Positions 1 through 8,740 of a DNA stretch of 57,942 bases are shown here, in pieces. A program made the position numbers and the translations under genes. Positions within the stretch are counted from its first letter, which is position 1; the number at the start of each line of letters is the position of its first letter. Source of the stretch: Lunatimonas sp. (GTDB taxonomy: Bacteria; Bacteroidota; Bacteroidia; Cytophagales; Cyclobacteriaceae); contig NZ_JAFIEU010000027.1 of the NCBI RefSeq assembly GCF_020832325.1, forward strand, positions 1 through 57,942, given 5' to 3'. The notes under the pieces were generated by a model, which saw nothing but the letters and a program-made list of their open reading frames with translations, searched no databases and was not told the DNA's origin.

Positions 1-1
1 G

Positions 2-127
2 CAACCCTATATAAACGAATATACCTACCGGTTCAACCGACAAAAGATGAAGGAAGGGATATTTGAGAATTTAATCGTCAGGATGCTGGGAAAGCCTCCA
101 TACCCCTATAAAGAGTTTATTTATTAG
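2..127 (+). CDS. IS1595-like transposase, C-terminal end (cut by window edge)
   Basis: An open frame enters from the left edge and stops with TAG at 125-127, giving 41 residues. It contains YINEYTYRFNR followed by GIFENLIVRM and ends in an aromatic-rich tail. The pattern NE(F/Y)xxRFNRR followed by a short helix is the usual end of the DDE domain of IS1595/ISXO2-type transposases. Only the tail is visible, so it cannot be said whether the element is intact to the left. I found no clear terminal inverted repeat just downstream. The family call rests on this short motif. Confidence 0.5.
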   Translation, partial: QPYINEYTYRFNRQKMKEGIFENLIVRMLGKPPYPYKEFIY

Positions 128-166
128 ATGCCTAATTCAATAATCTTAAATTAACATTCGAAAGAG

Positions 167-445
167 ATGAAAACGAAAGTAAACAAAATCGCAAAAACTA
201 TTGCCGTGGGGATATTCTTTATGGCGTTACTATTTAATGTGAAATTGAGCTTGCAGGATCCATTTATCAAGATAGACAATGCGGGTTTTGCTCAGACTAG
301 CTCCAGTGGAGGAGGCGACGGAGTTAAATGTTATAGTATTTTACAGGGGTCTCAAGGGCAATCTGTAGCATGCTCACCATGCATACTTAAGGATGGTATT
401 CCCCCTTGGTATCACTTTGGAGATAGATGTAATCCCAATCCTTAA
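167..445 (+). CDS. Small secreted NVEALA-like peptide
   Basis: This encodes 92 residues. It has a basic start, a hydrophobic segment at about residues 10-24 and a likely cleavage site after NAGFA (residue 42). The FNVKLSL..DPF stretch followed by NAGFAQ resembles the leader of NVEALA-domain peptides of Bacteroidota. The mature part is about 50 residues, glycine/serine-rich at first and with four cysteines (55, 69, 72, 88), so disulfides outside the cytoplasm are possible. NVEALA peptides are commonly encoded next to 6-bladed propeller lipoproteins, as here (gene starting at 540). The function of the family is not known. The family call is moderate; export is more certain. Confidence 0.6.
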   Translation: MKTKVNKIAKTIAVGIFFMALLFNVKLSLQDPFIKIDNAGFAQTSSSGGGDGVKCYSILQGSQGQSVACSPCILKDGIPPWYHFGDRCNPNP

Positions 446-539
446 ACAATGAATCAAATCCCCTGTGTTACCTCTATTGACTTGGGGGATTTTCAACACT
501 ATGCCCAGAATAACCAAACCTCAAATACACCTATTAGAT

Positions 540-1604
540 ATGAACGTTATTAATAAGGGAATAATATTACTTTTATTGCTATTCGCTAGCTGTCAAAACG
601 AATACAGTCCGGTATTTATGGGCGAAAATCCTACTTATGTCAAATTTAAAAAATCCTATGAACTAACAGGAGAAATAACATCAATAGAAAATTTAGGTAC
701 AGAGATTTTTATATTAGACACATTTCTTATTTTTTCCAATCCTGGTCTTGATACACTTTACCATGCATACTCCTCTATTGATCTGAATTGGCTAGGAAGT
801 TTTATTAAAAAAGGTGAGGGTCCCAATGAGCTAGAATCCCCTCTGAGGCCTCTTTCAGGGGAGAGAAAAGGAAATGATTTTTTTATTTCCTTTTACAATA
901 GAGCAAGACTTGGTATTTTCCATTTCAACCTTACAAAATCTTTGATTCAGGGTGCTGATATATTCCAAGATACAATTTCATTAGGGAATTATACGGATGT
1001 ATACCGAGCGTATCAACTGAATCAAGATGAGATTTTTGTTGATAATTTGGATTTTATCAACCTAAACCAACAGTATTCAATCTATCGATTAGTTGACCAG
1101 AAAATTACTAAAGTTAACAATGCTGTGTGTTCAGGTCTCCAGGATCAAAGTGATATTTTCTTAATGGCTGCTTGTACAATTTTCAACCCTAAACAACAAA
1201 AATATGCAGGAGGAATGATGTTCTTAGACCAAATAAATATTTATGACATATACAATCCAGAAAACTCCAAGGCCATAACAGTCAACTCAAAAATCACGTC
1301 TTTGATAGAAGCTTCCCGAATGATAATGCCTTTTAAAAAAGAGTATTATGTTGATTTGAGAGATTCTGGGGAATTTTTGTTTGGGTTGTATGCCAACCAA
1401 ACGAGGCAAGAATGGGCAACTGGCGATCGTCCAGGTGAAATTCACGTAATTAATTGGGATGGACAACCAATCTGTAAACTTTCTACAAAAGAAAAACTGG
1501 TTAATTTTGATATTGATCGAATTCACAATTTACTCTATGCAATCACTGAAAATGATGAGATATATAAGTATGACCTGGGAAAAATTCCAGAATTGGGAAG
1601 GTGA
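540..1604 (+). CDS. 6-bladed beta-propeller lipoprotein (TolB-like)
   Basis: This encodes 354 residues when started at the ATG before NVINKG. That start gives a short lipoprotein signal (hydrophobic run then FASC, Cys18), whereas a longer in-frame start at 465 would put 25 unlikely residues before it. The body has repeated beta-strand blocks typical of Bacteroidota 6-bladed propeller proteins, for example FIKKGEGPNELESP (GxGPxE motif of the first blade) and a closing blade with INWDGQP. It is probably an outer-membrane or periplasmic lipoprotein with an unknown ligand. It follows the NVEALA-like peptide gene by about 95 bases, a common pairing. A truncated relative follows directly at 1612. 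Confidence 0.7.
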   Translation: MNVINKGIILLLLLFASCQNEYSPVFMGENPTYVKFKKSYELTGEITSIENLGTEIFILDTFLIFSNPGLDTLYHAYSSIDLNWLGSFIKKGEGPNELESPLRPLSGERKGNDFFISFYNRARLGIFHFNLTKSLIQGADIFQDTISLGNYTDVYRAYQLNQDEIFVDNLDFINLNQQYSIYRLVDQKITKVNNAVCSGLQDQSDIFLMAACTIFNPKQQKYAGGMMFLDQINIYDIYNPENSKAITVNSKITSLIEASRMIMPFKKEYYVDLRDSGEFLFGLYANQTRQEWATGDRPGEIHVINWDGQPICKLSTKEKLVNFDIDRIHNLLYAITENDEIYKYDLGKIPELGR

Positions 1605-1611
1605 ACCATGA

Positions 1612-1836
1612 ATTTCTGATAAATTTATTTATCTGCTTTATGTTGAAGATAAAACAGAAAGAAAGAATACTTCAAGTACTGTTTTAATATTAGATCTTGA
1701 AGGCAATCCAGTAAGAAAGGTACTATTGGACAGGGAAATTTTCCGGTTGGCGGTATACGAAGACCGGTATATATATGGAATAATTCAAGATGAAGGCAGA
1801 TCAGATTTTTCGCTAGTTAAATTCCCTATTGAATAG
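1612..1836 (+). pseudogene. C-terminal stump of a second 6-bladed propeller gene
   Basis: A 74-codon frame with no start codon at its head runs from just after a TGA (1609-1611) to TAG at 1834-1836. It reads DKFIYLLYVEDK, then ILDLEGNPVRKVLLDREIFRL, then YIYGIIQDE. This lines up with the end of the preceding gene (INWDGQP...FDID...LLYAITENDE). It is therefore a second copy of the closing blade in another frame, not the missing end of the upstream gene. The likely history is a tandem propeller gene that lost everything but its last 75 codons. Confidence 0.6.
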
Positions 1837-1902
1837 AAGCCCTTTGGTCGAGTGGTGGTTGCAGCGTTTTTTAAAAACCCCCGACTAAGTTTGGGTTTCA
1901 CT

Positions 1903-1936
1903 ACACCCTACTAATTCTAATATTTTTAGTGGGTGT
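1903..1936. repeat. Imperfect inverted repeat
   Basis: ACACCC-T-ACTAA pairs with TTAGT-GGGTGT across an 11-base A+T loop, with one bulged T. No U-run follows on either strand, so it is not a typical terminator. It could be an end of a decayed mobile element. Confidence 0.35.
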
Positions 1937-2501
1937 AAACCGTTTCATTCCAATTGCAATGGTCTAATAAAGCGTTTATTAATGAATAGATACCGTGCAT
2001 TTTGCGAACTTTCTGACTGAGATTTGAAGAAGGCTCCAATAAAATCACTCGCCCATTTATAGACTGCTATATTCATTTGTAATTTACGTACGGATATACT
2101 ATCCCCACCTATGGGCCAAGCTTGAAAAGTTTGGAAAATGCAACTAAATATAGTTGCTTTGAATTTATGTCCCTGAAGGAAAAACTTCTCGCAAGGTTTT
2201 TGGAAATGCCGTTCGACTTTCATTAGGACGAGATGGTGAAACTGCTTGGATACGTTGGTTTTGAGGAAGTAAAGAATCTACCTGATTGTTTTCTGAAGGA
2301 ATGGGCATCGGCGCCGAAAGGAGATTTAGGGTATCTACAGCGCGTCCACAGGTTAAGCGGCGTTCGTCATCCCTATCCGGCAAAAAGCCACGCTGGCTAG
2401 GTGCCTTAGCCTTCACCAATCAGTTTGAAAAACAGGCTGTTCATGCCTTTCGCGCTTCCCCCGCCGCCTCACGGCTGTTCCCACCTTATTTATGGATCGA
2501 A

Positions 2502-2528
2502 TGAGGCTGCCCTATTCGGACAGCCTCA
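2502..2528. repeat. Perfect 8-bp inverted repeat
   Basis: TGAGGCTG and CAGCCTCA flank an 11-base spacer. The stem resembles Bacteroidota terminators but has no T-run on either side. It may be a weak or decayed terminator inside the gene-free stretch. Confidence 0.35.
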
Positions 2529-2746
2529 GCAGGGGCATCCTTTGGGTCGGTGTTGCGGACGGAGTTCCTTCGGTCCATGGGTTTCGGTTTTACCGCATAA
2601 TTTCCATTTTAGTTATTTTGAGCTGTCTGGTTTTTCAGATAAGTGCATTCTATTGGGGGAATTGGTTGCTGTTCGGTTTGATATTTCAATAATATGTGCA
2701 AATTTTGACCTTTGAACCGACTTTCACTTCGTAACAGCCAAACTAC

Positions 2747-4153
2747 ATGAACCAATACATCGATCTCATTAAGCAAACCTTTGATTTCCCTACTAAAGAA
2801 TTTAGCGTAGAAAACGATCAGTTGAAATTTAATGGGGTGGATCTGATGGAGATTATTCAGCAATATGGCACACCGTTGAAGTTGACTTACCTCCCTAAGA
2901 TTTCCGAAAACATCCAAAACGCCAAGACCTACTTCAACAACGCCATTCAGGCGCACGATTACAAGGGGTCTTATACTTACTGTTACTGCACCAAGTCTTC
3001 CCATTTTAGCTTTGTCGTACACGAAGCGCTGAAGAATGACATACACATTGAAACCAGTTCCACCTTTGACATACCCTTGGTCCGAAGCCTGTATGAGGAG
3101 GGGAAAATCACCAAGCAGACCTATATTGTCTGCAACGGGTTCAAGAGAGATCTGTACAAGCAGTATATTGCCGAACTTCTCAACGATGGCTTTGTCAATT
3201 GCGTACCGGTTTTGGACAACCTGTCCGAAATTGACTACTACCTTGAGCATGTAAACGTTCCCTTCCAAGTGGGCATTCGGATCGCTGCCGATGAGGAACC
3301 CAAGTTTGGCTTTTATACCTCCCGGTTGGGCGTAAGGTACAACGACATCCTGCGCCTCTACGAGGAAAAGATCAAGGATAACCCGAAGGTATCGCTTAAG
3401 CTGTTGCATTTTTTCATCAATTCCGGCATACGTGACACCGCCTATTATTGGTCCGAACTCACGCGCTTTATCCAGAAATACGTGGAGTTGAAAAAGATCG
3501 CTCCGGAATTGGACACCATGGATGTGGGCGGCGGTTGGCCCATCAAGACCAACGTCTTTTTCGATTACGATTACCAGTACATGGCAGACCAAATCGTCAA
3601 GAACATCAAATGGATGTGTGCGAAAAACAACACGGTAGAGCCCCATATTTTTACGGAATTTGGCAGCTATACCGTCGGAGAAAGCGGTGCGGTGCTTTAC
3701 AGTGTACTGGCGGAAAAACTCCAAAATGACAAGGAACTCTGGTACATGATCGACGGATCCTTCATCACGCAGCTACCGGACAGCTGGGGGCTCAACCAGA
3801 AATACATCATGCTGGCCGTCAACAATTGGAACGAGGAATACCACAATATCAACCTGGGTGGTCTGACCTGTGACAGCATGGACTACTACAACTCCGAAGC
3901 CCATCAATTCAATATTTACCTTCCCAAGGTGGAAGAAGGGAAGAAGCAATACATTGGGTTTTTTCATACAGGGGCCTATCAGGAGTCCTTGGGCGGATAC
4001 GGGGGCATTCAGCATTGTTTGATTCCTGCTCCCAAGCACGTCATAATCGACCGGGATACGGATGGAAGCGTGAAGCACTGGCTTTTTGCACCCGAACAAA
4101 GCCATGAAAGCATGATGAAGACCTTGGGGTATACCAGTTCTTCCCAAAAATAA
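2747..4153 (+). CDS. speA: Arginine decarboxylase (fold III PLP enzyme)
   Basis: This encodes 468 residues. It is predicted to convert arginine to agmatine, the first step of polyamine synthesis, in the cytoplasm. The alanine-racemase-like barrel carries the PLP lysine in CYCTKSSHF (K83), then HIETSSTFD, FFINSGIRD, the glycine-rich phosphate site DVGGGWP and the GESGAV segment. The C-terminal beta domain has the CDSMDYY motif (the active-site CDS of this fold). It is shorter than the E. coli biosynthetic enzyme (about 658 residues) but matches the compact form common in Bacteroidota. It stands alone and ends in a strong terminator. A 371-residue antisense frame over it is a coding shadow. Confidence 0.85.
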   Translation: MNQYIDLIKQTFDFPTKEFSVENDQLKFNGVDLMEIIQQYGTPLKLTYLPKISENIQNAKTYFNNAIQAHDYKGSYTYCYCTKSSHFSFVVHEALKNDIHIETSSTFDIPLVRSLYEEGKITKQTYIVCNGFKRDLYKQYIAELLNDGFVNCVPVLDNLSEIDYYLEHVNVPFQVGIRIAADEEPKFGFYTSRLGVRYNDILRLYEEKIKDNPKVSLKLLHFFINSGIRDTAYYWSELTRFIQKYVELKKIAPELDTMDVGGGWPIKTNVFFDYDYQYMADQIVKNIKWMCAKNNTVEPHIFTEFGSYTVGESGAVLYSVLAEKLQNDKELWYMIDGSFITQLPDSWGLNQKYIMLAVNNWNEEYHNINLGGLTCDSMDYYNSEAHQFNIYLPKVEEGKKQYIGFFHTGAYQESLGGYGGIQHCLIPAPKHVIIDRDTDGSVKHWLFAPEQSHESMMKTLGYTSSSQK

Positions 4154-4165
4154 CCTTTAGGAGAA

Positions 4166-4208
4166 GCCGTGTTGCCCATTATCTGTGTGCAGCACGGCGT
4201 TTTTTGTT
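4166..4208 (+). terminator. Rho-independent terminator after speA
   Basis: GCCGTGTTGC pairs with GCAGCACGGC (one G-U pair) and is followed by GTTTTTTGTT, 12 bases after the stop codon of the arginine decarboxylase. Confidence 0.8.
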
Positions 4209-4414
4209 CGGATTTGGGTGTTTTTTGTGAAAGATTATGTGTGCCCGACTTGTTATCCCTCAGATGTCATCAATCACTTAAGGCTTTCTAAGAAATATTT
4301 TTGAAATTAGAACTAGGAAAGATATCTTTGGTTTTTAGTCTATTTTAGATTTCCAAGATAGTTGCATGGGGCTCTACTAACTGGGAAAATCCATCGTCCC
4401 CACATTTGTTTTAT

Positions 4415-5524
4415 ATGAGAGTACTTTTGGTGAACAATTATTCAATGGAGCGGGCCTATGATCTTTGGAAGAATGGGATCAGCGGAAGTCACCATGTGTG
4501 GGGCAAAATTGAAATTGAAAAAAAGGGAGAGATTGAGGTGATCGTTTTTCCACATGTAAAATATAGATGGATTAACAAAATTGGGGCAGTATTTGGGGTA
4601 ACACATTTGGATCAGCAGGTTAGAATTCTATTTCAACTGAAATCATTTGATATACTTTATGCTCCCTATTCGAAGGCAAATTTGAAATTTCTTCTTTTAT
4701 TAAAAGTTTTGGGGTGGTTTCGAAAGCCAATAGTAGTTACGATACATCAGCCATTCTTGCTCAAGAGATCTACTGCAATTTCAAGATACATTTCCAAGCT
4801 TGTACTGGCTCAATATGAAGCGGCTGTTTTTCTTAGCGAGCCATTGATGCAAAGGACCATTGAGTTTTTAGGACTTGAAGAGGAACAGTTTAAAGAAAAG
4901 TTTTCCACAGCTCAATGGGGACCGGATATATCTTATTACGACAAATATTGTGTGACTAGGATTCCTTTTGAATCCTGTGAGTACTTTATAAGCGCGGGCC
5001 ACACCGATCGTGATTTTGAGACTTTAATTGAAGCGTTTAGAGGGCTGCCTTTTAAGTTGAAAATTTTTTGTACACCAACATCTATTCCAAAGACAACGGA
5101 TATTCCATCAAATGTAGAGGTTGACTGGGCGGTAACATTCTCTAAGGACTTAATACCATTTTACCAGAAGTCTATCGCAATTTTGATACCGCTCAAGTTT
5201 CCCGATTACAAGGAGGGTTGTCAAGGGATGACCAGTATACAAGATGTGTTAACATTTGGAAAGCCCTCGATAATCACGCGAAATCGCTGTTTGAATATCA
5301 GTGTGGAAGGTGAGGGACTTGGTTATGAAGTTAGCATGTATGATGTGGCCGGTTGGAGAGAGAAGCTTGAGGTTTTAGCAACACAAAAGCAAAAGTGGGA
5401 GTATTTCAGTGAGAACGCTGATAGGGTTTTTAGGTCCAAGGTTAATTCCCAGCTCTTTGGCGACCATATGGGACAAGTGTTTAAAAAAGTGTATGAAAAA
5501 TATGTAACAAATAAAATACTATGA
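4415..5524 (+). CDS. Glycosyltransferase, GT4-like
   Basis: This encodes 369 residues from the ATG before RVLLVNNYS. An alternative in-frame ATG lies three codons upstream at 4406. The opening beta-strand and loop, the mid-protein segment [11 protein letters not shown], the C-domain start [19 protein letters not shown] and the acidic/glycine segment [19 protein letters not shown] fit a GT-B (GT4-type) transferase. It has no membrane anchor. Its stop overlaps the rfbF start (ATGA), so it is translationally coupled to CDP-sugar synthesis and probably adds a sugar to a surface polysaccharide. Donor and acceptor are unknown. Sequence identity to well-known GT4 enzymes looks low. Confidence 0.6.
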   Translation: MRVLLVNNYSMERAYDLWKNGISGSHHVWGKIEIEKKGEIEVIVFPHVKYRWINKIGAVFGVTHLDQQVRILFQLKSFDILYAPYSKANLKFLLLLKVLGWFRKPIVVTIHQPFLLKRSTAISRYISKLVLAQYEAAVFLSEPLMQRTIEFLGLEEEQFKEKFSTAQWGPDISYYDKYCVTRIPFESCEYFISAGHTDRDFETLIEAFRGLPFKLKIFCTPTSIPKTTDIPSNVEVDWAVTFSKDLIPFYQKSIAILIPLKFPDYKEGCQGMTSIQDVLTFGKPSIITRNRCLNISVEGEGLGYEVSMYDVAGWREKLEVLATQKQKWEYFSENADRVFRSKVNSQLFGDHMGQVFKKVYEKYVTNKIL

Positions 5525-6303
5525 AGGCAGTAATTCTTGCGGGAGGGTTTGGTACGCGAATAAGTGAAGAAAGTGCGGTAAGGCCAAAGCCTATGGTACA
5601 CATAGGTTCCCAGCCTATATTATGGCATATAATGAAGATTTATTCGCATCATGGAATTAACGAGTTCGTAATTTGTTGTGGTTATAAAGGCCAATCAATT
5701 AAAGAGTATTTTTTAAACTTCTCTCAATTGAATTCAGATTTCACGATAGATTTGGTAAACAATGACGTTGTGGTACACAAACCTCAGCCAGAGCCGTGGA
5801 AAATAACACTTGTTGATACCGGACAGGACACTATGACCGGTGGTCGGCTAAAGCGTGTTCAGGAATATATTGGTAATGAAAGCTTTTGTATGACATACGG
5901 TGACGGTGTATCTGACGTTGATGTGAGAGCTTGTATTGATTTTCATAGACGAGAAAAATGTCCTGCAACACTTACAGCCGTACAGCAGCCTGGTCGGTTT
6001 GGAGCGTTTATTCTTGGTGGAGAAAGAAACCGGGTTGGAAACTTTCGGGAGAAGCCACAGGGGGACGGTAATGAGTTGGCGATGATTAATGGAGGTTTTT
6101 TTGTACTCGAGCCAGAGGTTTTTGATCTAATTGACGACGATAGTACGATTTGGGAACGAGGGCCGATGGAGCATTTGGCGGCAAACGATCTTCTGGCTGC
6201 GTATGTCCATATGGGATTTTGGCAGGCAATGGACTCACTTCGGGATAAGAATTATTTGGAGGAGCTTTGGGCAAGCGGAAACGCACCCTGGAAGGTTTGG
6301 TAA
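5521..6303 (+). CDS. rfbF: Glucose-1-phosphate cytidylyltransferase
   Basis: This encodes 260 residues. It transfers CMP from CTP to glucose-1-phosphate to give CDP-glucose, the entry to CDP-dideoxy and branched sugars of O-antigens. The N-terminus [18 protein letters not shown] with [18 protein letters not shown] is the nucleotidyltransferase signature. The segments [19 protein letters not shown] and WEREGPMEHL-like [10 protein letters not shown] are typical of RfbF. It overlaps the upstream glycosyltransferase by 4 bases. The usual partner, CDP-glucose 4,6-dehydratase (rfbG), is not in this window. Confidence 0.92.
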   Translation: MKAVILAGGFGTRISEESAVRPKPMVHIGSQPILWHIMKIYSHHGINEFVICCGYKGQSIKEYFLNFSQLNSDFTIDLVNNDVVVHKPQPEPWKITLVDTGQDTMTGGRLKRVQEYIGNESFCMTYGDGVSDVDVRACIDFHRREKCPATLTAVQQPGRFGAFILGGERNRVGNFREKPQGDGNELAMINGGFFVLEPEVFDLIDDDSTIWERGPMEHLAANDLLAAYVHMGFWQAMDSLRDKNYLEELWASGNAPWKVW

Positions 6304-6332
6304 TTTGATTTTGACATTTAATTGAAGACAGT

Positions 6333-7382
6333 ATGAGAGTTTTGATCACGGGAAACATGGGGTATATAGGTCCGGTATTGGTCCGGCATTTAAGAAATGT
6401 ATTTCCTCAGATTGAGATTATTGGATACGATATTGGATATTTTGCAGACTGTCTTACGGGCACAGGTTATTTTCCTGAGGTATTGGTAGATAGGCAGGTT
6501 TTTGGTGATGTAAGGAAGTTTCCCGCACAGTTGTTGGATGGAGTAGATACGGTAATCAATTTGGCGGCTATTTCAAATGATCCTATGGGGAAGAAATTCG
6601 AGGAAGTAACCATGGACGTTAACTACCGCGCATGTGTGGAAATAGCTACAATGGCAAAAAGTGCTGGTGTTCGTTCGTTTGTTTTTGCTTCGAGTTGTAG
6701 CATGTATGGGGCGGCAGATGATTACCCAAAAACTGAAGAGAGTGCCTTCAGTCCACTAACTGCCTATGCTAAGTCGAAGGTATATGCAGAACGAGATCTT
6801 AGGCAATTGGCGGATTCATCTTTTGTTATTACCTCATTGAGATTTTCTACCGCCTGCGGATTTAGTCAAAGGTTGAGGTTGGATTTGGTATTAAATGATT
6901 TTGTAGCTGGTGCGGTTGCAGACCAAAAGCTCGAGATTTTGAGCGATGGGACACCTTGGAGAGCAATGGTGCATGTAAAAGATATGTCAAGAGCAATTGA
7001 ATGGGCCACTGTAAGAGAGACCTCCTGTGGTGGAGATTTTCTTGCGGTAAATATTGGGTCCAATTCATGGAATTTTCAAATTAAAACAATGGCGGAGGCC
7101 GTAACAGAAATAATCCCTGGAGTCTCTTTGAGTCTAAATAAGAACGCACCCGCCGATAAACGATCCTATAAAGTAAATTTTGATTTATTTTCGAGATTAG
7201 CGCCAAATCATCAACCTATATATGATCTACCGATGACCGTCAGAGAATTGGAGGCAGGCCTTCGTACTATGAAGTTCTCTGATAGAAATTTCAGAAACTC
7301 CGATTTGATTCGACTAAGGGTGCTAAATCGACTTCAGGAGGAATCTTTACTCAATGATTCCTTGGCTTGGCAGATCATATAG
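6333..7382 (+). CDS. NAD-dependent sugar-nucleotide epimerase/dehydratase (extended SDR)
   Basis: This encodes 349 residues. The Rossmann motif is GNMGYIG at residues 7-13, the active-site serine is in ASSCSMYG, and the YxxxK pair is in YAKSK. It is an extended SDR acting on a nucleotide sugar, most simply the CDP-sugar made by RfbF, 29 bases upstream. The C-terminus (RELEAGLRTMKFS) is like SDRs next to RfbF in O-antigen clusters. Whether it is a 4,6-dehydratase, an epimerase or a reductase cannot be read from sequence. It lacks the obvious features of RfbG that would make it the missing dehydratase. A weak terminator follows. Confidence 0.75.
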   Translation: MRVLITGNMGYIGPVLVRHLRNVFPQIEIIGYDIGYFADCLTGTGYFPEVLVDRQVFGDVRKFPAQLLDGVDTVINLAAISNDPMGKKFEEVTMDVNYRACVEIATMAKSAGVRSFVFASSCSMYGAADDYPKTEESAFSPLTAYAKSKVYAERDLRQLADSSFVITSLRFSTACGFSQRLRLDLVLNDFVAGAVADQKLEILSDGTPWRAMVHVKDMSRAIEWATVRETSCGGDFLAVNIGSNSWNFQIKTMAEAVTEIIPGVSLSLNKNAPADKRSYKVNFDLFSRLAPNHQPIYDLPMTVRELEAGLRTMKFSDRNFRNSDLIRLRVLNRLQEESLLNDSLAWQII

Positions 7383-7387
7383 TCGAT

Positions 7388-7410
7388 AGGTTTTTTTAGA
7401 ACCTTTTTCT
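7388..7410. terminator. Weak terminator between convergent genes
   Basis: A 5-bp stem AGGTT/AACCT is followed by TTTTTC on the plus strand, between the convergent SDR gene and SAF-oxidoreductase gene. The stem is short, so the call is tentative. Confidence 0.3.
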
Positions 7411-7432
7411 CGGTGGTTTTAGACAGTTCGGT

Positions 7433-8728
7433 TTACCGAGAGTGAAAGTGTGCAACTTGCTCTTCTCTAAGCTTGTCTACTGTTCTTCCTGGTGGCAAAA
7501 TTACATCGTCGTACGTTAGCACTTGATCTTTTGCCACATCTCGTTTTAAGATGCATCCTTCTGCCAACCCCAATGGCAGTAGGTTTTCTTTAAGCGAAAT
7601 GTCTGTGTTTTCGCACAATCCATACGTCATATAATGTCCAATTCCATCTATAACAGACCCTTTCGTTAAATCAATTTTTGCTGCTGCTACCACATCAACG
7701 AGGTGTTCTTCCGGAGCAATCGCTGCGTCATTGAAAAGAACAGCTCTCGCCACGGTGATAGGGACTTCGAAATGACATAGGTGATATGGATTGTAAAAAC
7801 AATAAAGAGGGCCTTCACCAACCTTATAAAGGTTTAGATAGTGTTTTTGTGTCGGGTTTTCCATTGTACCAACTACAAAAACTCCAGGCCCAGGACTAGC
7901 ACCTACAATATAATCTACAATTCCAGGCCCTTCCAATAGATCCTCGATTGGATATTCATCGAGACATTCTCTAACATGCTTGCCCATTTCCACGGTAGGC
8001 CCATGCATTCCACGTTTAGCCACACGCATACCGGTAGCATTTGCTGTGATAGCTTGTTCAAACGAGATTTTACTTCCATCAGCAAAAGAGGTTACCATTG
8101 CAGGGTTTTGTTTCCATTTCTTCGCAAATCCCTCTTGGGTAGTTGGGTTTCTATAGGGATCATGGAGTCCCTTGATATTCCCACACATGACAGGTTTAAG
8201 TCCAATTTGCTTTACAAAGCGAAATAAATTAAGTGTTACACCCGGTTGGTCACCGTCTGCATTTGTAAAGACGACGCCTTGGCGATCTGCATATACCTTT
8301 AAGATAGGTCCTACAGTGCCGTCAGTTTCAGCATTCATCATGACGATATGCTTGCTGTTTTTTATGGCACTCATCGCTATTTGGCTGCCTAATTCTACAG
8401 CCCCAGTCACCTCAATAATCACATCCAACCCATCGGCTTCGCAAAGCAAAAACGGATTATCCGTTATTGCTTTATTACCAAACCGAATAGATTGATTAAG
8501 GGATTGAAGTGTATCTACATTTACAATGTTTTTGGCATTGGCAAGTTCGAATACCTCTTTAGCCTTCGAAAGCGTTCTGTTGGAAATCGCCGCCAATTCC
8601 ATCCCTGCGGTAAATAACTCTATTTGAACAGCAATCCCTTGGGCCATAAAACCTGCACCAATCATGCCTACTCGTATTGGGTTACCATCTTTCTCCCGCT
8701 GGGCTAATGCTTTGTCTACAATTATCAT
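7433..8728 (-). CDS. NAD(P)-dependent oxidoreductase, homoserine dehydrogenase-like with C-terminal SAF domain
   Basis: This encodes 431 residues. The N-terminus has the Rossmann loop IRVGMIGAGFMAQG (residues 18-31). The middle carries SNRT, VIIEVTGAVELG and HIVMMNAETDGTVGP, typical of the homoserine-dehydrogenase-like oxidoreductases. The end, about residues 350-431 (LGLAEGCILKRDVAKDQVLTYDDV), is a SAF domain. Relatives act on sugar acids and related polyols, and some lie in polysaccharide clusters. It sits 12 bases downstream of the RfbC-type gene on the same strand, so a role in making a CDP-linked unusual sugar is plausible. It is not the threonine-pathway enzyme: the SAF tail and the context argue against that. 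The substrate is unknown. Confidence 0.72.
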   Translation of the reverse strand: MIIVDKALAQREKDGNPIRVGMIGAGFMAQGIAVQIELFTAGMELAAISNRTLSKAKEVFELANAKNIVNVDTLQSLNQSIRFGNKAITDNPFLLCEADGLDVIIEVTGAVELGSQIAMSAIKNSKHIVMMNAETDGTVGPILKVYADRQGVVFTNADGDQPGVTLNLFRFVKQIGLKPVMCGNIKGLHDPYRNPTTQEGFAKKWKQNPAMVTSFADGSKISFEQAITANATGMRVAKRGMHGPTVEMGKHVRECLDEYPIEDLLEGPGIVDYIVGASPGPGVFVVGTMENPTQKHYLNLYKVGEGPLYCFYNPYHLCHFEVPITVARAVLFNDAAIAPEEHLVDVVAAAKIDLTKGSVIDGIGHYMTYGLCENTDISLKENLLPLGLAEGCILKRDVAKDQVLTYDDVILPPGRTVDKLREEQVAHFHSR

Positions 8729-8740
8729 AATTAATTCGGG

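Larger units (their letters stand above)
1837..2746. other. Gene-free stretch, about 900 bases
   Basis: Short open frames exist on both strands (for example 1945-2223 and 2165-2419 minus, 2286-2504 and 2425-2715 plus). They overlap one another, lack recognisable motifs and look like chance frames. By eye, base composition changes inside it: A+T-rich to about 2270, G+C-rich at about 2280-2600, then A+T-rich again. Two hairpins occur (1903-1936 and 2502-2528). The segment probably holds debris of mobile or repeated DNA together with the leader of the arginine decarboxylase gene. I cannot assign a function. Confidence 0.4.

Noticed and set aside
1594-1640. Frameshift joining the propeller gene to the downstream stump
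   Set aside because: The upstream gene already has its own closing blade, and the stump repeats that blade. The two are duplicate ends, not consecutive parts of one protein.
1840-1900. tRNA-like stretch (GGTCGAGTGGT)
   Set aside because: It resembles a D-arm only. No acceptor stem, anticodon arm or T-arm can be folded around it.
2609-3724. 371-codon open frame on the minus strand
   Set aside because: It lies antisense to the arginine decarboxylase, whose motifs are complete. It has no recognisable domain, so it is a coding shadow.
7433-8728. Homoserine dehydrogenase of threonine/methionine synthesis
   Set aside because: The C-terminal SAF domain, the lack of neighbouring aspartate-pathway genes and the position beside rfbC and rfbF fit a sugar-pathway oxidoreductase better.
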